Positions 45,101 to 53,573 of a DNA stretch of 64,000 bases are shown in pieces (position 1 is the stretch's first letter; each line of letters begins with the position of its first letter). Below the pieces are notes generated by a model. It ran no database searches, was not told the origin of the DNA, and worked only from the letters and a program-made list of their open reading frames with translations. The stretch spans positions 1 through 64,000 of the forward strand of contig JARRJS010000002.1 in the NCBI GenBank assembly GCA_037388885.1. Direction: 5' to 3'. The position numbers and the translations under genes were made by a program. This DNA comes from JARRJS01 sp037388885. GTDB lineage: Bacteria > Gemmatimonadota > Gemmatimonadetes > Longimicrobiales > RSA9.

Positions 45101-45473
45101 GATGCGTCGTGACCAGGATCCGGACACGCCCTGAGAGCAGCGCTTCCAGCGCTTCGACCCGCCGTCCACTCACCTCGATGTGGTGCTCTTCCGCTTCGAA
45201 CGGCAGCGCCTCTCGTTGCGGATACAGGACCACGCGGTCCGTTCCGAGCAGGACGCCGAGGTCGGCTTCCAGGGCCTCCGCCTCGGGGGGCGACGCGGCG
45301 ACGGCCAGCCACACACGGTGCTCCGTGCGATGCGCCAGCGTCGCCAGCACGAGAGCGGGCGCCGAGCCGGGCAGGCCGCCGATGGTCACGGAACCTGCGT
45401 CGCCGGGCAGGCGTGTCTCCAGCGCCTTGAACGCCGGCTGGCGCGCCATGGCCTGGAGGAGCCGGGGATGCAT
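42174..45473 (-). CDS. mfd: Transcription-repair coupling factor
   Basis: Removes stalled RNA polymerase and recruits UvrA. The 1099-residue protein has UvrB-homology domains at the N-terminus, the RNA-polymerase interaction domain (LKPGDYVVHLDHGVGRFLEM), and a RecG-like translocase with Walker A VCGDVGYGKTEVA, box DEEQ (VVDEEQRFGV) and ATPIPRTLHLSLAG. The C-terminal TRCF domain (FPPPDVALDGAAYLPDSYV) is present. ATG 45473 overlaps the upstream gene's stop by one base. Confidence 0.96.
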   Translation of the reverse strand: MHPRLLQAMARQPAFKALETRLPGDAGSVTIGGLPGSAPALVLATLAHRTEHRVWLAVAASPPEAEALEADLGVLLGTDRVVLYPQREALPFEAEEHHIEVSGRRVEALEALLSGRVRILVTTHRAIQEREKIPSALTDLRVTLATGAALRPAELAERLELMGFERTALVEGVGQFAVRGGIVDLFSFGAVEPVRVEFWGDEIESIRRFDVLDQRSTGELAQAAVLPVDLRLASATSAGVRRTLLDVVPPEAVLMLVEPEGAEPAFRRAWEHLLRLHEAERRHRPDIEPPESLFLDPHAAREALASFGRLCLVPAPDAEIRFDAHEPEPIERDMERLRALLRAGAARGEQSFVLCENPGQLERLEELLDGGGALPAGAALALGTVSGGFVLEGADPPVRVLTDHEIFRRARRVRRGRRFRGAVALESLAQLKPGDYVVHLDHGVGRFLEMERVTVGNEEIESLAIEYAGGEVLRLPVYRLDLIERWVPDREDAEPPKVHKIGGKSWTKLKRRTEKAIREMAAELLQLYAAREMAEGHAFPPDTRWQKEMESSFLYEDTPDQRQATVDVKQDMESPRPMDRLVCGDVGYGKTEVAIRAAFKAAQDDTQVAVLAPTTILVEQHVHTFRERLAGYPVRVEALSRFRTPAEQKRILADLAAGAIDIVIGTHRLLEPDAAFRQLGLLVVDEEQRFGVRQKERLKDLKRNIDVLSMTATPIPRTLHLSLAGLRDMSLIQTPPRDRMPIITHVVPWMDEVMEDAIRRELDRGGQVFVVHNRVQSIGAVAERVRGLVPDACVDIAHGQQPAAALDDVMRRFLDGDVNVLVSTAIIENGLDVPTANTLIVDRADLFGLAQLYQLRGRVGRSHHRAFCYLILPESATDHADKRLRILEQYTELGSGYAIALKDLELRGAGNLLGAEQSGFVHAVGVDTYTRLLEQTVRRLKGQERPERFPPPDVALDGAAYLPDSYVPEASQKLHLYRRLSRMEQPADIQALRAELADRFGPPPPEVDRLLSAAELRLLGRTLGISGIRVTHDRARIGFRNDVVPHLAVLQGAMHDQQIEVEVRRTLPLSLVLHRLGAESLPRTLARALDLLVSDARAA

Positions 45474-47383
45474 CAGCGTTCTCCGGCGAGGCGGCCGCGG
45501 CCTGCCGCGGCTGCGCGCACGCCCCGGCCGCTGGCGGCCACGGCGGATTCGGCAACCAGCAGCACCAGAGCCAGGAGCAGCAGAGGGACGCTCAAGGGTG
45601 CGCCGCGCCGCCGGACGAAGATGTCACGCGGCCAGTCCCCGGCCTGGCGCACGCGGTGCAGGTCGAGGCCGCCCAGGACGGCGGCCGGGTCGACGCGCGC
45701 CAGCTCCGATTCGGCGGCCGGCGGATTCACGGCGAAGGCTGCCAGCGTGGAGTCGGTTGCGCGCACCGTGTAGATCCCGGCTCTGTCCGGTACCCTGAAG
45801 TTGCCGCCGGCCACGGTATCCGTGCCGGCCGGGCCATCGATGAGCTGCGCCCGGTCTGGAAGCGGGACGACCTGGCCCGGGGCCAGCGAAGGCGCGACGC
45901 CGGGCGACCCCGACCAATCGCCCAGGATCCGGTCCAGCAGCGGCAGCATGGCGGCCGATACGGGGATGTTGCTGGCACCGGGCGACAGCGGTGTCGCCAG
46001 CAGCAGGTAGCGGCCGGCGCCAACGGCGCCTCGCAGCAGCCACGGCGAGCCGTCGCGCAGGGCAATGAGAACCGTGTCGGCTGTGCCCGTTCCCGTGCGC
46101 TCCAGCCCGTATACCGTGCGCACTCGAACCGACGCCAGCACCGGTTCCAGATCCGGCGAATCGGTCCGCAGCCGCGCTTCACCCGCCGCGGTGCGGGCCA
46201 CGTAACGCCACGGGATCCCGGCGCTGGCCAGGCGCTGGTTCAGCGCCGGGATCCACGGCAGGGAATCCGGAGGCACGACGAGCACCGTAGCACCGCGGTG
46301 CACAGCGTCTGCCGCCACGCCAGCCGGCGCAACGACGACCGCGGCACGATCCCGCGGCGCATCGGCGATCCGGCCGGCGCCGGCGAGCACGGCGATGGCG
46401 TCCTCCAGGAACGGCGAAGGCGTGGCCAGGGCCACCGATGGCGGCGGCCGTACGGGCACGACGAAATAGCGCGTATCGTCGGCCCGGAAATCGTCCGGGT
46501 CGATCTCGACATGCCCGGCGACGAGACCCGGGCGGCCGGTCGGCAGGTCGAGGATGGTGGCCACGCCCGGAACGGCGGTGGCGGCTGCACGCACGGTGTT
46601 GCCTACCACCAGTCGGACGGGAACCGTGTCGTTCGCCGGCCCGGCGAGCTCGACGACCAGGCTCGCCCGCCGGCCGGCCCGCGGTGCGATGCCGCCGGCG
46701 GGTTGCGCCACCGCGATACCGCGATCGGGCGGGGGCGGCCCGGCGGGCGCCCAGAGCACCACCGGAGGCGCGATGCCGGTCACCGGGCCATGGAAGGATG
46801 TGGCCTGCATGTCCGTCAGTAGCTGGATCTCCGTGGCCTGACCGTCCGCGTTACCCAGCAGCGCAGCCGCGTGCTGCAGGGCACCGTTCAGGTTCGCCCG
46901 CCCAGCGGACAAGTCCGTCGCGCGTACGCGTTCTGCCACCGATGCCGCTTCGCCGCGGAACGCCGGCTCGTCGCCGGCTGCACGAATCAGATAGAACTCA
47001 TCGTGGGGGCCTGCGGCCTCCAGGGACTCGAGCGCTCGGTCCCGGAGGTCATCCAGCACGCGTCGGTCGCCGTGCACGAGACCCGTGCTGGCGGAGTTGT
47101 CCAGCACCAGCGCCACGACCGTGGGTGCGTGGGCCGCGCCGGCGTGGTGCAGGAACGGGCGAGCCGCGGCTCCGGCCAGCACCAGTATCAGGGCGATGCG
47201 CAGGCCGAGGAGCAGGAGCTGACGCAGACGTATGCGGCGGGCGTGTTCGCGCTCGGCGCGGCGCAGGTAGCGGAGTGCGGGGAAGACCACCTGCGGGCCG
47301 TGCTGGCGCCGCAGGAGATGGAGCAGCAGAGGGACGACGATTGCGAGTCCCAGCAGCAGCAGCGCGGGAGCGAAGAAGGTCAA
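45473..47383 (-). CDS. BatA-type membrane protein with vWA-like domain
   Basis: A 636-residue protein. An N-terminal BatA segment has two membrane helices (LTFFAPALLLLGLAIVVPLL; LGLRIALILVLAGAAARPFL), then a vWA-like domain with the metal-site pattern DNSAS (DxSxS), a long beta-rich region and a C-terminal helix. The initiator is TTG 47383, which forms a TTGA overlap with the DUF58 gene stop and starts the first helix; no ATG lies near. Bat proteins act with DUF58 and MoxR ATPases in envelope stress in other bacteria. Confidence 0.82.
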   Translation of the reverse strand: MTFFAPALLLLGLAIVVPLLLHLLRRQHGPQVVFPALRYLRRAEREHARRIRLRQLLLLGLRIALILVLAGAAARPFLHHAGAAHAPTVVALVLDNSASTGLVHGDRRVLDDLRDRALESLEAAGPHDEFYLIRAAGDEPAFRGEAASVAERVRATDLSAGRANLNGALQHAAALLGNADGQATEIQLLTDMQATSFHGPVTGIAPPVVLWAPAGPPPPDRGIAVAQPAGGIAPRAGRRASLVVELAGPANDTVPVRLVVGNTVRAAATAVPGVATILDLPTGRPGLVAGHVEIDPDDFRADDTRYFVVPVRPPPSVALATPSPFLEDAIAVLAGAGRIADAPRDRAAVVVAPAGVAADAVHRGATVLVVPPDSLPWIPALNQRLASAGIPWRYVARTAAGEARLRTDSPDLEPVLASVRVRTVYGLERTGTGTADTVLIALRDGSPWLLRGAVGAGRYLLLATPLSPGASNIPVSAAMLPLLDRILGDWSGSPGVAPSLAPGQVVPLPDRAQLIDGPAGTDTVAGGNFRVPDRAGIYTVRATDSTLAAFAVNPPAAESELARVDPAAVLGGLDLHRVRQAGDWPRDIFVRRRGAPLSVPLLLLALVLLVAESAVAASGRGVRAAAAGRGRLAGER

Positions 47384-48294
47384 CCGAGCCGCTCCCGTTT
47401 GTGAAGGTAGCGGCGCAGCGCGTGCACCATCGGCTGATCCGTTTCCACGACCACGTAATCCATGCCTTCCGGGGCCAGCGCGGCGCGCCACTCCTCCACC
47501 GCTTCTGCCACGGCCGCACGGTAGTCGGTGCGCAGGTCCGCAACGCTGACGGGCAGATCGGCGCCCGTCTCCGGGTCCACGAAGCGCGCATCCCGGACCG
47601 CCGGCAGCTCCCGCTCGCCCGGGTCCATGATGTGGAACACGAGCACCTCGTGGCCCCGGTGCCGCAGGAAGCGGAGCGCGGTGTGCGTCGGTTCCGGGTC
47701 CACCAGCAGGTCCGACAGGAGCACGACGAGCCCGCGACGGTGCAGCCGGGCGGCTACATTGCGCAGGGCGGCCGGCGCCTCCGTTTCGTGACCCGCATCC
47801 AGGTTCTGCAGCGTGCCGAGTACGATACGCCACTGGGAGGGCCGGGCACGCGGCTCGCGTCGAATACGGACGGCATCGTCGAATGCCACGAGGCCCACGG
47901 CATCACCCTGTCGCAGGAGCAGCAGGGCAAGGCTGGCAGCAAGCTGCTTGGCATACCAGAGCTTGGATGGCAGGGCGCCGGGCCGGGAGCTCCAGCCCAT
48001 GGAGCCGCTGACATCCACCAGCAGGTACGCCCGCAGGTTCGTCTCCTCCTCGAACTGCTTCACGTAGTAGCGGTCCGAGCGGCCGTACATGCGCCAGTCC
48101 ACGAACCGCAGGTCGTCCCCCGGCTGGTAGGCCCGGTGCTCGGCGAACTCTACGCTGAAGCCGCGGTGCGGTGATCGGTGCAGGCCCGCGATGAACCCTT
48201 CCACCACGCGACGCGCCACCAGCTCCAAGCCACCGAGGCCCGCAAGCTGCTGCGGCGTCAGAAGGTCTGCCCGCTCTGTCCTTGAATCCAGCAT
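47380..48294 (-). CDS. DUF58 / vWA-like protein
   Basis: A 304-residue soluble protein. It contains the family core YQPGDDLRFVDWRMYGRSD, then a vWA-like fold with MIDAS motif LLVDVSGSMGW and a DLLVDPEP segment. Homologues are normally encoded next to a MoxR AAA+ ATPase and Bat proteins; here BatA follows, but no MoxR gene is present in the window. ATG 48294 is used; the ribosome site is weak. Confidence 0.87.
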   Translation of the reverse strand: MLDSRTERADLLTPQQLAGLGGLELVARRVVEGFIAGLHRSPHRGFSVEFAEHRAYQPGDDLRFVDWRMYGRSDRYYVKQFEEETNLRAYLLVDVSGSMGWSSRPGALPSKLWYAKQLAASLALLLLRQGDAVGLVAFDDAVRIRREPRARPSQWRIVLGTLQNLDAGHETEAPAALRNVAARLHRRGLVVLLSDLLVDPEPTHTALRFLRHRGHEVLVFHIMDPGERELPAVRDARFVDPETGADLPVSVADLRTDYRAAVAEAVEEWRAALAPEGMDYVVVETDQPMVHALRRYLHKRERLG

Positions 48295-48526
48295 GGTCCG
48301 GGGAACTGTCGCATAACACGTTTTGATCGGTGCGCCAATGTAGCGCGGCCGGAATCCGGCCGGCAAACTCTTCGAGCATGCCGTCCGCTTGCTGCCTACC
48401 CCGGCGACGCACCCACGTTTCGACGCGCGGCATGGTGCCACGCGCCGGCTGCCGTTATGTTTCGCCGGTCCCGGCGTCGACGGCCGTCGGCCCGCTCGTG
48501 TGGCGAAACCCGAAACCAGTCTACTC

Positions 48527-48730
48527 ATGCGATTTTTCGACAGCATCCTGCTGCTCGTCAGCGTCGTGTCGTGCATCGGCGTTGCCTACTTCACCGGTCA
48601 CGCCCTCGCGGCTCACGAGATCCGCTGGGGGTACTACGCCATGGGTAGCCTGGCCGTGGCCGCCGTGCTGGGGAGCGTGCTTGTGCACCGGCTGCGGGGC
48701 ACCAGGCGCCAAAGCACGGCCGCCCACTGA
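48527..48730 (+). CDS. Small two-helix membrane protein
   Basis: A 67-residue protein with two predicted membrane helices (residues 5-28 and 35-56) joined by HEIRWGY and a basic tail. ATG 48527 begins right at the first helix; longer starts add Arg/Pro-rich residues with no support. It diverges from the DUF58 gene and precedes lepA by about 80 bases. Function unknown. Confidence 0.55.
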   Translation: MRFFDSILLLVSVVSCIGVAYFTGHALAAHEIRWGYYAMGSLAVAAVLGSVLVHRLRGTRRQSTAAH

Positions 48731-48738
48731 CGCCGCGT

Positions 48739-48766
48739 TTGCGGTCAGAACGTGCCCGTCTATATT
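48739..48766 (+). promoter_or_regulatory. Candidate promoter for lepA
   Basis: TTGCGG (48739-48744), 16 bases, TATATT (48761-48766). The predicted leader is about 40 bases. Confidence 0.45.
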
Positions 48767-48811
48767 GGCGGTAGCCGTTGTGCCACTTAACGTTTCGGGG
48801 TTTTCGGGCAC

Positions 48812-50611
48812 GTGCAGCTAGACCGGATTCGCAACTTCTGCATCGTCGCGCACATCGACCACGGTAAGTCCACGCTGGCTGACCGCCTGCTAGAGCAGAC
48901 CGGTACGCTCCAGCAGCGCCAGATGCGGGAACAGGTGCTGGACGACAACGAGCTGGAGCGGGAGCGCGGCATTACCATCAAGCTCCACGCCATCCGCATG
49001 GACTATCGTGCGAAGGATGGCAGCATGTACGAGCTCAACCTGATCGACACGCCCGGTCACGTGGACTTCACCTACGAAGTGTCGCGTTCCCTCGCCGCGT
49101 GCGAAGGCGCCGTTCTGGTAGTCGATGCCAGCCAGGGTGTGCAGGCGCAGACGCTGTCCAACCTGTTCCTGGCCCTCGATGCGGGCCTCGAGATCATCCC
49201 CGTGCTCAACAAGATCGACCTGCCCGGTGCGGAGCCGGAGCGGCGCCGGGAGGAGATCGTGGACCTGCTGGGCTGCGAACCGGAGGACGTGTTACTGGCG
49301 TCGGCGAAGGAGGGCACGGGCGTCGACGCGTTGCTGGGAGCCATCGTTTCCCGGGTGCCGCCGCCCGGGGGTGACGAGGATGCGCCGCTGCGGGCGCTCA
49401 TTTTCGACTCGTTCTATGACAAATACCAGGGCGCAGTGCCCAGCGTGCGCGTGGTGGATGGACGGCTGCGGAAGGGCATGCACGTCACGTTCGGTGCCAA
49501 TGACGCCGTGTACGAGGTGGACGAAGTGGGCACCATGCGCCTCGGTCGCATCCCGCAGGACGAGTTGACACCCGGCGACGTGGGCTACGTCATCGCCGCC
49601 ATCAAGCGCGTAACCGACACGCGTGTGGGCGACACCATCCTGGACGCGGACCGGCGGGCGAAACAGCTGCTGCCCGGCTACAAGGAAGTGAAGCCGATGG
49701 TGTTCAGCGGCCTGTACCCGACCGACGCCGATGCGTACGAGGAGCTGCGCGACGCCCTGGACCGGCTACGGTTGAATGACGCCAGCCTGCACTACGAGCC
49801 GGAAACGTCGACGGCGCTGGGGTTCGGGTTCCGCTGCGGCTTTCTGGGCCTGCTACACATGGAGATCGTGCAGGAGCGACTCGAACGGGAGTTCGGGTTG
49901 GACCTGATCACCACGGTGCCGAACGTGGAGTACGTCGTGTATCTGACGGACGGCTCCGTGCGCGAGATCGAGAACCCGACCGCCATGCCGGATCCGGGCC
50001 ACATCGACCGCATCGAGGAGCCATACGTTCGTGCGCGTATCCTGGTGCCGGCGGACTACATCGGCAACGTCCAGAAGCTCTGCCACGAACGGCGCGGCCA
50101 GTACGTGCACATGCACTATCTCGACCCGGCTCGCGTCGAGTTCGTCTACGAGCTGCCCCTCGCCGAAATCGTGCTGGATTTCTACGACAAGCTGAAGGGC
50201 TCCACGCGCGGCTACGCGTCGCTGGACTGGGAGTTCCTGGCGTATCGAGAGAACGATCTCGTGCGCCTGGACATGCTGGTGAACGGCGACCCGGTGGACG
50301 CGTTCAGCGTCATCATCCACCGGGACAAGGCCTACCACTACGGCCGCACGATGGCGGCCAAGCTGAAGGAGCTGATCCCGCGGCAGCTGTTCGAGGTGGC
50401 GCTCCAGGCCACCATCGGCAACCGGATCATCGCACGCGAGACCATCCGCCCGTTGCGCAAGGACGTGACGGCCAAATGCTACGGCGGAGACATCACGCGC
50501 AAGCGCAAGCTCCTGGAGAAGCAGCGTGAAGGGAAACGGCGCATGAAGCAGGTGGGGCAGGTGGAGATCCCGCAGGAGGCCTTTCTGGCGGTGCTGCAGG
50601 TCGACGAGTGA
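48812..50611 (+). CDS. lepA: Elongation factor 4 (LepA)
   Basis: Ribosome-associated GTPase. The 599-residue protein begins GTG 48812. Motifs are G1 AHIDHGKST (13-21), G2 region ERERGITIK, G3 DTPGH and G4 NKID. The LepA-specific C-terminal domain (YGGDITRKRKLLEKQREGKR) is intact and the length is standard. Confidence 0.97.
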   Translation: MQLDRIRNFCIVAHIDHGKSTLADRLLEQTGTLQQRQMREQVLDDNELERERGITIKLHAIRMDYRAKDGSMYELNLIDTPGHVDFTYEVSRSLAACEGAVLVVDASQGVQAQTLSNLFLALDAGLEIIPVLNKIDLPGAEPERRREEIVDLLGCEPEDVLLASAKEGTGVDALLGAIVSRVPPPGGDEDAPLRALIFDSFYDKYQGAVPSVRVVDGRLRKGMHVTFGANDAVYEVDEVGTMRLGRIPQDELTPGDVGYVIAAIKRVTDTRVGDTILDADRRAKQLLPGYKEVKPMVFSGLYPTDADAYEELRDALDRLRLNDASLHYEPETSTALGFGFRCGFLGLLHMEIVQERLEREFGLDLITTVPNVEYVVYLTDGSVREIENPTAMPDPGHIDRIEEPYVRARILVPADYIGNVQKLCHERRGQYVHMHYLDPARVEFVYELPLAEIVLDFYDKLKGSTRGYASLDWEFLAYRENDLVRLDMLVNGDPVDAFSVIIHRDKAYHYGRTMAAKLKELIPRQLFEVALQATIGNRIIARETIRPLRKDVTAKCYGGDITRKRKLLEKQREGKRRMKQVGQVEIPQEAFLAVLQVDE

Positions 50612-50661
50612 GGTGGGCAGACCGCGGAGGCGAACCCGGAACCTGAACGGCGAAGGGCACC

Positions 50662-51663
50662 TTGGTCAGAAAAAAGAAGAAGAAATGGGTAGTGGGTGTG
50701 GATCTGGGCGGCACAAACGTCTCCGTTGGCGTGCTGCCGATCGATGGCGGCCCGCCGGCGGCGCTGCATGCGGAGAAGACGGAAGCCGCACGGGGCGCGA
50801 AGTTCGTCGTGGATCGCATCGTGTCCATGGTCAAGGGCGCCATGGACACGGCGATGGAGGAGGAGGGCGGGTCTCGGGATGACTTCGCGGGCGTGGGCAT
50901 CGGCTCACCCGGTCCGCTGGACCGGGCCACCGGGACCATAATCAACACGCCGAACCTGGGTTGGCGGAACTTCCCGCTTCGCGACCTGATCTCGAATGCC
51001 GTGGGCTTGCCGGCCGTGCTGGACAACGATGCCAACTGCGCGACCTACGGCGAGTGGTGGCTGGGCGCCGGCCGGGATGTGGATACGCTCATTGGCCTCA
51101 CGCTGGGCACCGGAATCGGCGGCGGCATCGTGTTGAACGGCAAGATCTTCCACGGGGCCAGCGACGCCGCGGGCGAGTTCGGCCACATGACCATCGACTC
51201 CACCGGCCGGAAGTGCAACTGCGGGAACTACGGGTGCCTGGAGGCCTACGCATCCGGGCCCGCCATCGCGCTGCGGGCCGTGGAGGGCATCCAAGCGGGC
51301 ACGGACACCATGTTGCCGGAGCTGGTGCACGGGAAGCTGGACGACATCTCGGCGGCCACGGTCTTCGAGGGCGCGGTCCTGGGCGACCCGTACGCGAACG
51401 AAGTGATGAAGGAGACGGCCAAGTTTCTGGGCACGGGCATCGCCAACTTGATCAACCTGTTCAACCCGCAGATGGTGGTGGTGTCGGGGGGCGTGACCCG
51501 GGCGGGCGACCACCTGTTCGGCGCACTGCGGGCCGAGGTGCGGCGGCGGGCGTTCAAGAGCGCGGCGGATGCTTGCCAGATCGTGCCCGCGCAGCTCATG
51601 GGCACGGCAGGCGTGGTGGGCGCCGTGGCCATGTTCAAGATGGAGACATACGGCGCCGTGTAA
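50662..51663 (+). CDS. ROK-family sugar kinase, probably glucokinase
   Basis: A 333-residue cytoplasmic kinase. A lysine-rich start is followed by the phosphate-1 motif VGVDLGGTNVSVG and the catalytic Asp in LDNDANCATYGEWW. The ROK zinc site CNCGNYGCLEAYASGPAI, with the conserved GE(F)GHM before it, is complete. No DNA-binding domain is present, so it is a kinase rather than a repressor. Start TTG 50662 (no closer ATG). It abuts the PfkB-like gene with no gap. Confidence 0.88.
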   Translation: MVRKKKKKWVVGVDLGGTNVSVGVLPIDGGPPAALHAEKTEAARGAKFVVDRIVSMVKGAMDTAMEEEGGSRDDFAGVGIGSPGPLDRATGTIINTPNLGWRNFPLRDLISNAVGLPAVLDNDANCATYGEWWLGAGRDVDTLIGLTLGTGIGGGIVLNGKIFHGASDAAGEFGHMTIDSTGRKCNCGNYGCLEAYASGPAIALRAVEGIQAGTDTMLPELVHGKLDDISAATVFEGAVLGDPYANEVMKETAKFLGTGIANLINLFNPQMVVVSGGVTRAGDHLFGALRAEVRRRAFKSAADACQIVPAQLMGTAGVVGAVAMFKMETYGAV

Positions 51664-52653
51664 GTGGCCATGCGTATGGGTGTCCTGGGCACCATGGTGT
51701 GGGACCGAATCCACGCGCGGGATGTGCGCTCCGATCCCATTGAGGAGTGGGGCGGCATTGCGTACGCCCTGGCAGGTATCGCCGCCGCGGCGGACCCGAC
51801 CTGGACCGTCGTGCCGCTGATCAAGGTGGGCAGCGACCTGGAGGAGGAAGCGTTCCGGTTCCTGCGCTCCCTGCCCGGGGCCGACCTGGACCACGGCCTG
51901 GCCGTCGTGTCCGAGCCGAACAACCGCGTCGAGCTGCATTATCATGACCGGGCCCGCCGCACCGAGTGCCTGACGGGCGGTGTGCCGGCCTGGCGGTGGG
52001 GAGAGCTGGAGCCCCGGCTCCGTGGGCTGGACGCCCTGTACGTCAATTTCATCTCCGGATTCGAGCTGGACCTGGAAACCGCTGCGCGGCTGCGCATGGC
52101 GTACGCCGGCCCCATATACGCGGATCTGCATTCGCTGCTGCTGGGCGTGGGTCCGGACGGGCTGCGGCAGCCTCGGCACCTGGCAGCCTGGCGGGAATGG
52201 CTGCGTTGCTTTGACATCGTCCAGCTGAACGAGGACGAGCTGGGCTGGCTGGCAGGCGCCTGGGGCGATCCCTGGCGGCTGGTGGCGGAGGCCGTCGGCG
52301 ACGAGCTGCGTCTGCTCCTGGTTACGCTCGGCGCCCGGGGCGCGGCGTACGTGGCGTCGCCGGGCTTCCGGCCGCAGCCGTTGAGCTGGCGGGAGTCGGG
52401 GTTGACGTCGGGTCGTACGTTGGGAACGGCGGGCACCGCCCGGAGCGGCCGCGTGGCGGTGGAGGACGAGGTGGAGGAGGGCGATCCCACCGGCTGTGGG
52501 GATGTCTGGGGCGCGACGTTGTTCGCAGCCCTGTTGCGCGGCCAGCGCCTGGAGAGCGCCATGATCACCGCCAATCGAGCGGCGTCGCGTAATGTGCGTT
52601 ACCATGGAGCTACGGGTCTGCACGACTTCCTGATAGGACGGATCGCACGGTGA
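51664..52653 (+). CDS. PfkB-family (ribokinase-like) carbohydrate kinase
   Basis: A 329-residue protein. The C-terminal catalytic motif is DPTGCGDVWGATL (anion hole GCGD where GAGD is usual), and NEDEL in the middle is the family's second marker. The N-terminal half is more divergent. The start is GTG 51664, right after the ROK stop; ATG 51670 is possible. It overlaps the next gene as GTGA. Substrate unknown; the partner ROK kinase suggests a hexose. Confidence 0.8.
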   Translation: MAMRMGVLGTMVWDRIHARDVRSDPIEEWGGIAYALAGIAAAADPTWTVVPLIKVGSDLEEEAFRFLRSLPGADLDHGLAVVSEPNNRVELHYHDRARRTECLTGGVPAWRWGELEPRLRGLDALYVNFISGFELDLETAARLRMAYAGPIYADLHSLLLGVGPDGLRQPRHLAAWREWLRCFDIVQLNEDELGWLAGAWGDPWRLVAEAVGDELRLLLVTLGARGAAYVASPGFRPQPLSWRESGLTSGRTLGTAGTARSGRVAVEDEVEEGDPTGCGDVWGATLFAALLRGQRLESAMITANRAASRNVRYHGATGLHDFLIGRIAR

Positions 52654-53573
52654 ACATCGTCGAAGTGCCGGCACAACTGGATGATGCCACCTTCGACGCG
52701 CTCGTGGAGCGCTTCGACGAGGCACGCGGCGCCCGCATGCTGATGGATGCACGCAGGCTGCGTTGGGTCGACCCTTACGGCATGCTGGGCCTGCTGGTGT
52801 TGGGCGAGCTGGCCTACGGGGACGGGGAACGGCCGCGCCTGGAGCTGCCCGAATCGGCCGACGTGCTGAGCTACCTGACCCGCATGGGCTTCTTCCGCCA
52901 TGCCGCCACGTTCTTCGAAACCCCCACGCGAAGGCGCGGCGGCGACGGCGCTTCCGATGTGCTGCTGGAGATCACGCCGGTGCGCTCCCATACGGATGTG
53001 CACCGGGTCGTGGATCGCGTCAACGAGCGCGCCCTCGCCATCCTGACGCGACAGCTGAACTACCCGCTGCGGGAGGCGTTCCAGTTCAGCGTGATGCTGT
53101 CGGAAGTGTGCCAGAACATCATCGACCACGCGGAGTCGGGTGGTTGGGTGGCCACGCAAACCTACAACTGGGCGAAGCGGCTCGGCAGGAAAGTGGTGCA
53201 GATCTCCGTCATGGATCTGGGCGTGGGCTTCAAGGGTTCGTTGGCCAGCGAGCACGCCGCGCGCTACGGCAACCGCTGGAGCGACGCATCGGCGCTGGAA
53301 GCGGCATTTATCCACGGGCTTACCCGCTTCCACGATCCCGGCCGCGGCCAGGGACTCCAGCAGATCCGCAAGCAGGTCGGTCGCTGGAGCGGCAAGGTGG
53401 CCATCCGCAGCGGCACGGCACGCATCGCCGACGTGCCCGCGTGGGACGATGCACAGCCGCTGGAGGAGGAGCTGGCTCCGCTGCCCGGCGCCCAGATCTC
53501 CATCGTCCTGCCGGCGAGCCAGGCGGTCGAAGGGCAGACGGCGGAAGGCTCGCACGCCGAGCAGGCGCGATGA
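52650..53573 (+). CDS. STAS-like plus GHKL ATPase fusion (partner-switch type)
   Basis: A 307-residue protein. The first 95 residues have the STAS pattern (ARMLMDARRLRWVDPYGMLG, then LPESADVLSYLTRMGFF). The rest is a GHKL/RsbW-type ATP-binding domain with the N box EVCQNIIDHAES, G1 DLGVGF and G2 GRGQGLQQI. There is no phosphoacceptor His, so it is an anti-sigma-like or protein-kinase-like ATPase rather than a sensor kinase. GTG start overlapping the PfkB stop (GTGA); its end overlaps the next start (ATGA). Confidence 0.75.
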   Translation: MNIVEVPAQLDDATFDALVERFDEARGARMLMDARRLRWVDPYGMLGLLVLGELAYGDGERPRLELPESADVLSYLTRMGFFRHAATFFETPTRRRGGDGASDVLLEITPVRSHTDVHRVVDRVNERALAILTRQLNYPLREAFQFSVMLSEVCQNIIDHAESGGWVATQTYNWAKRLGRKVVQISVMDLGVGFKGSLASEHAARYGNRWSDASALEAAFIHGLTRFHDPGRGQGLQQIRKQVGRWSGKVAIRSGTARIADVPAWDDAQPLEEELAPLPGAQISIVLPASQAVEGQTAEGSHAEQAR

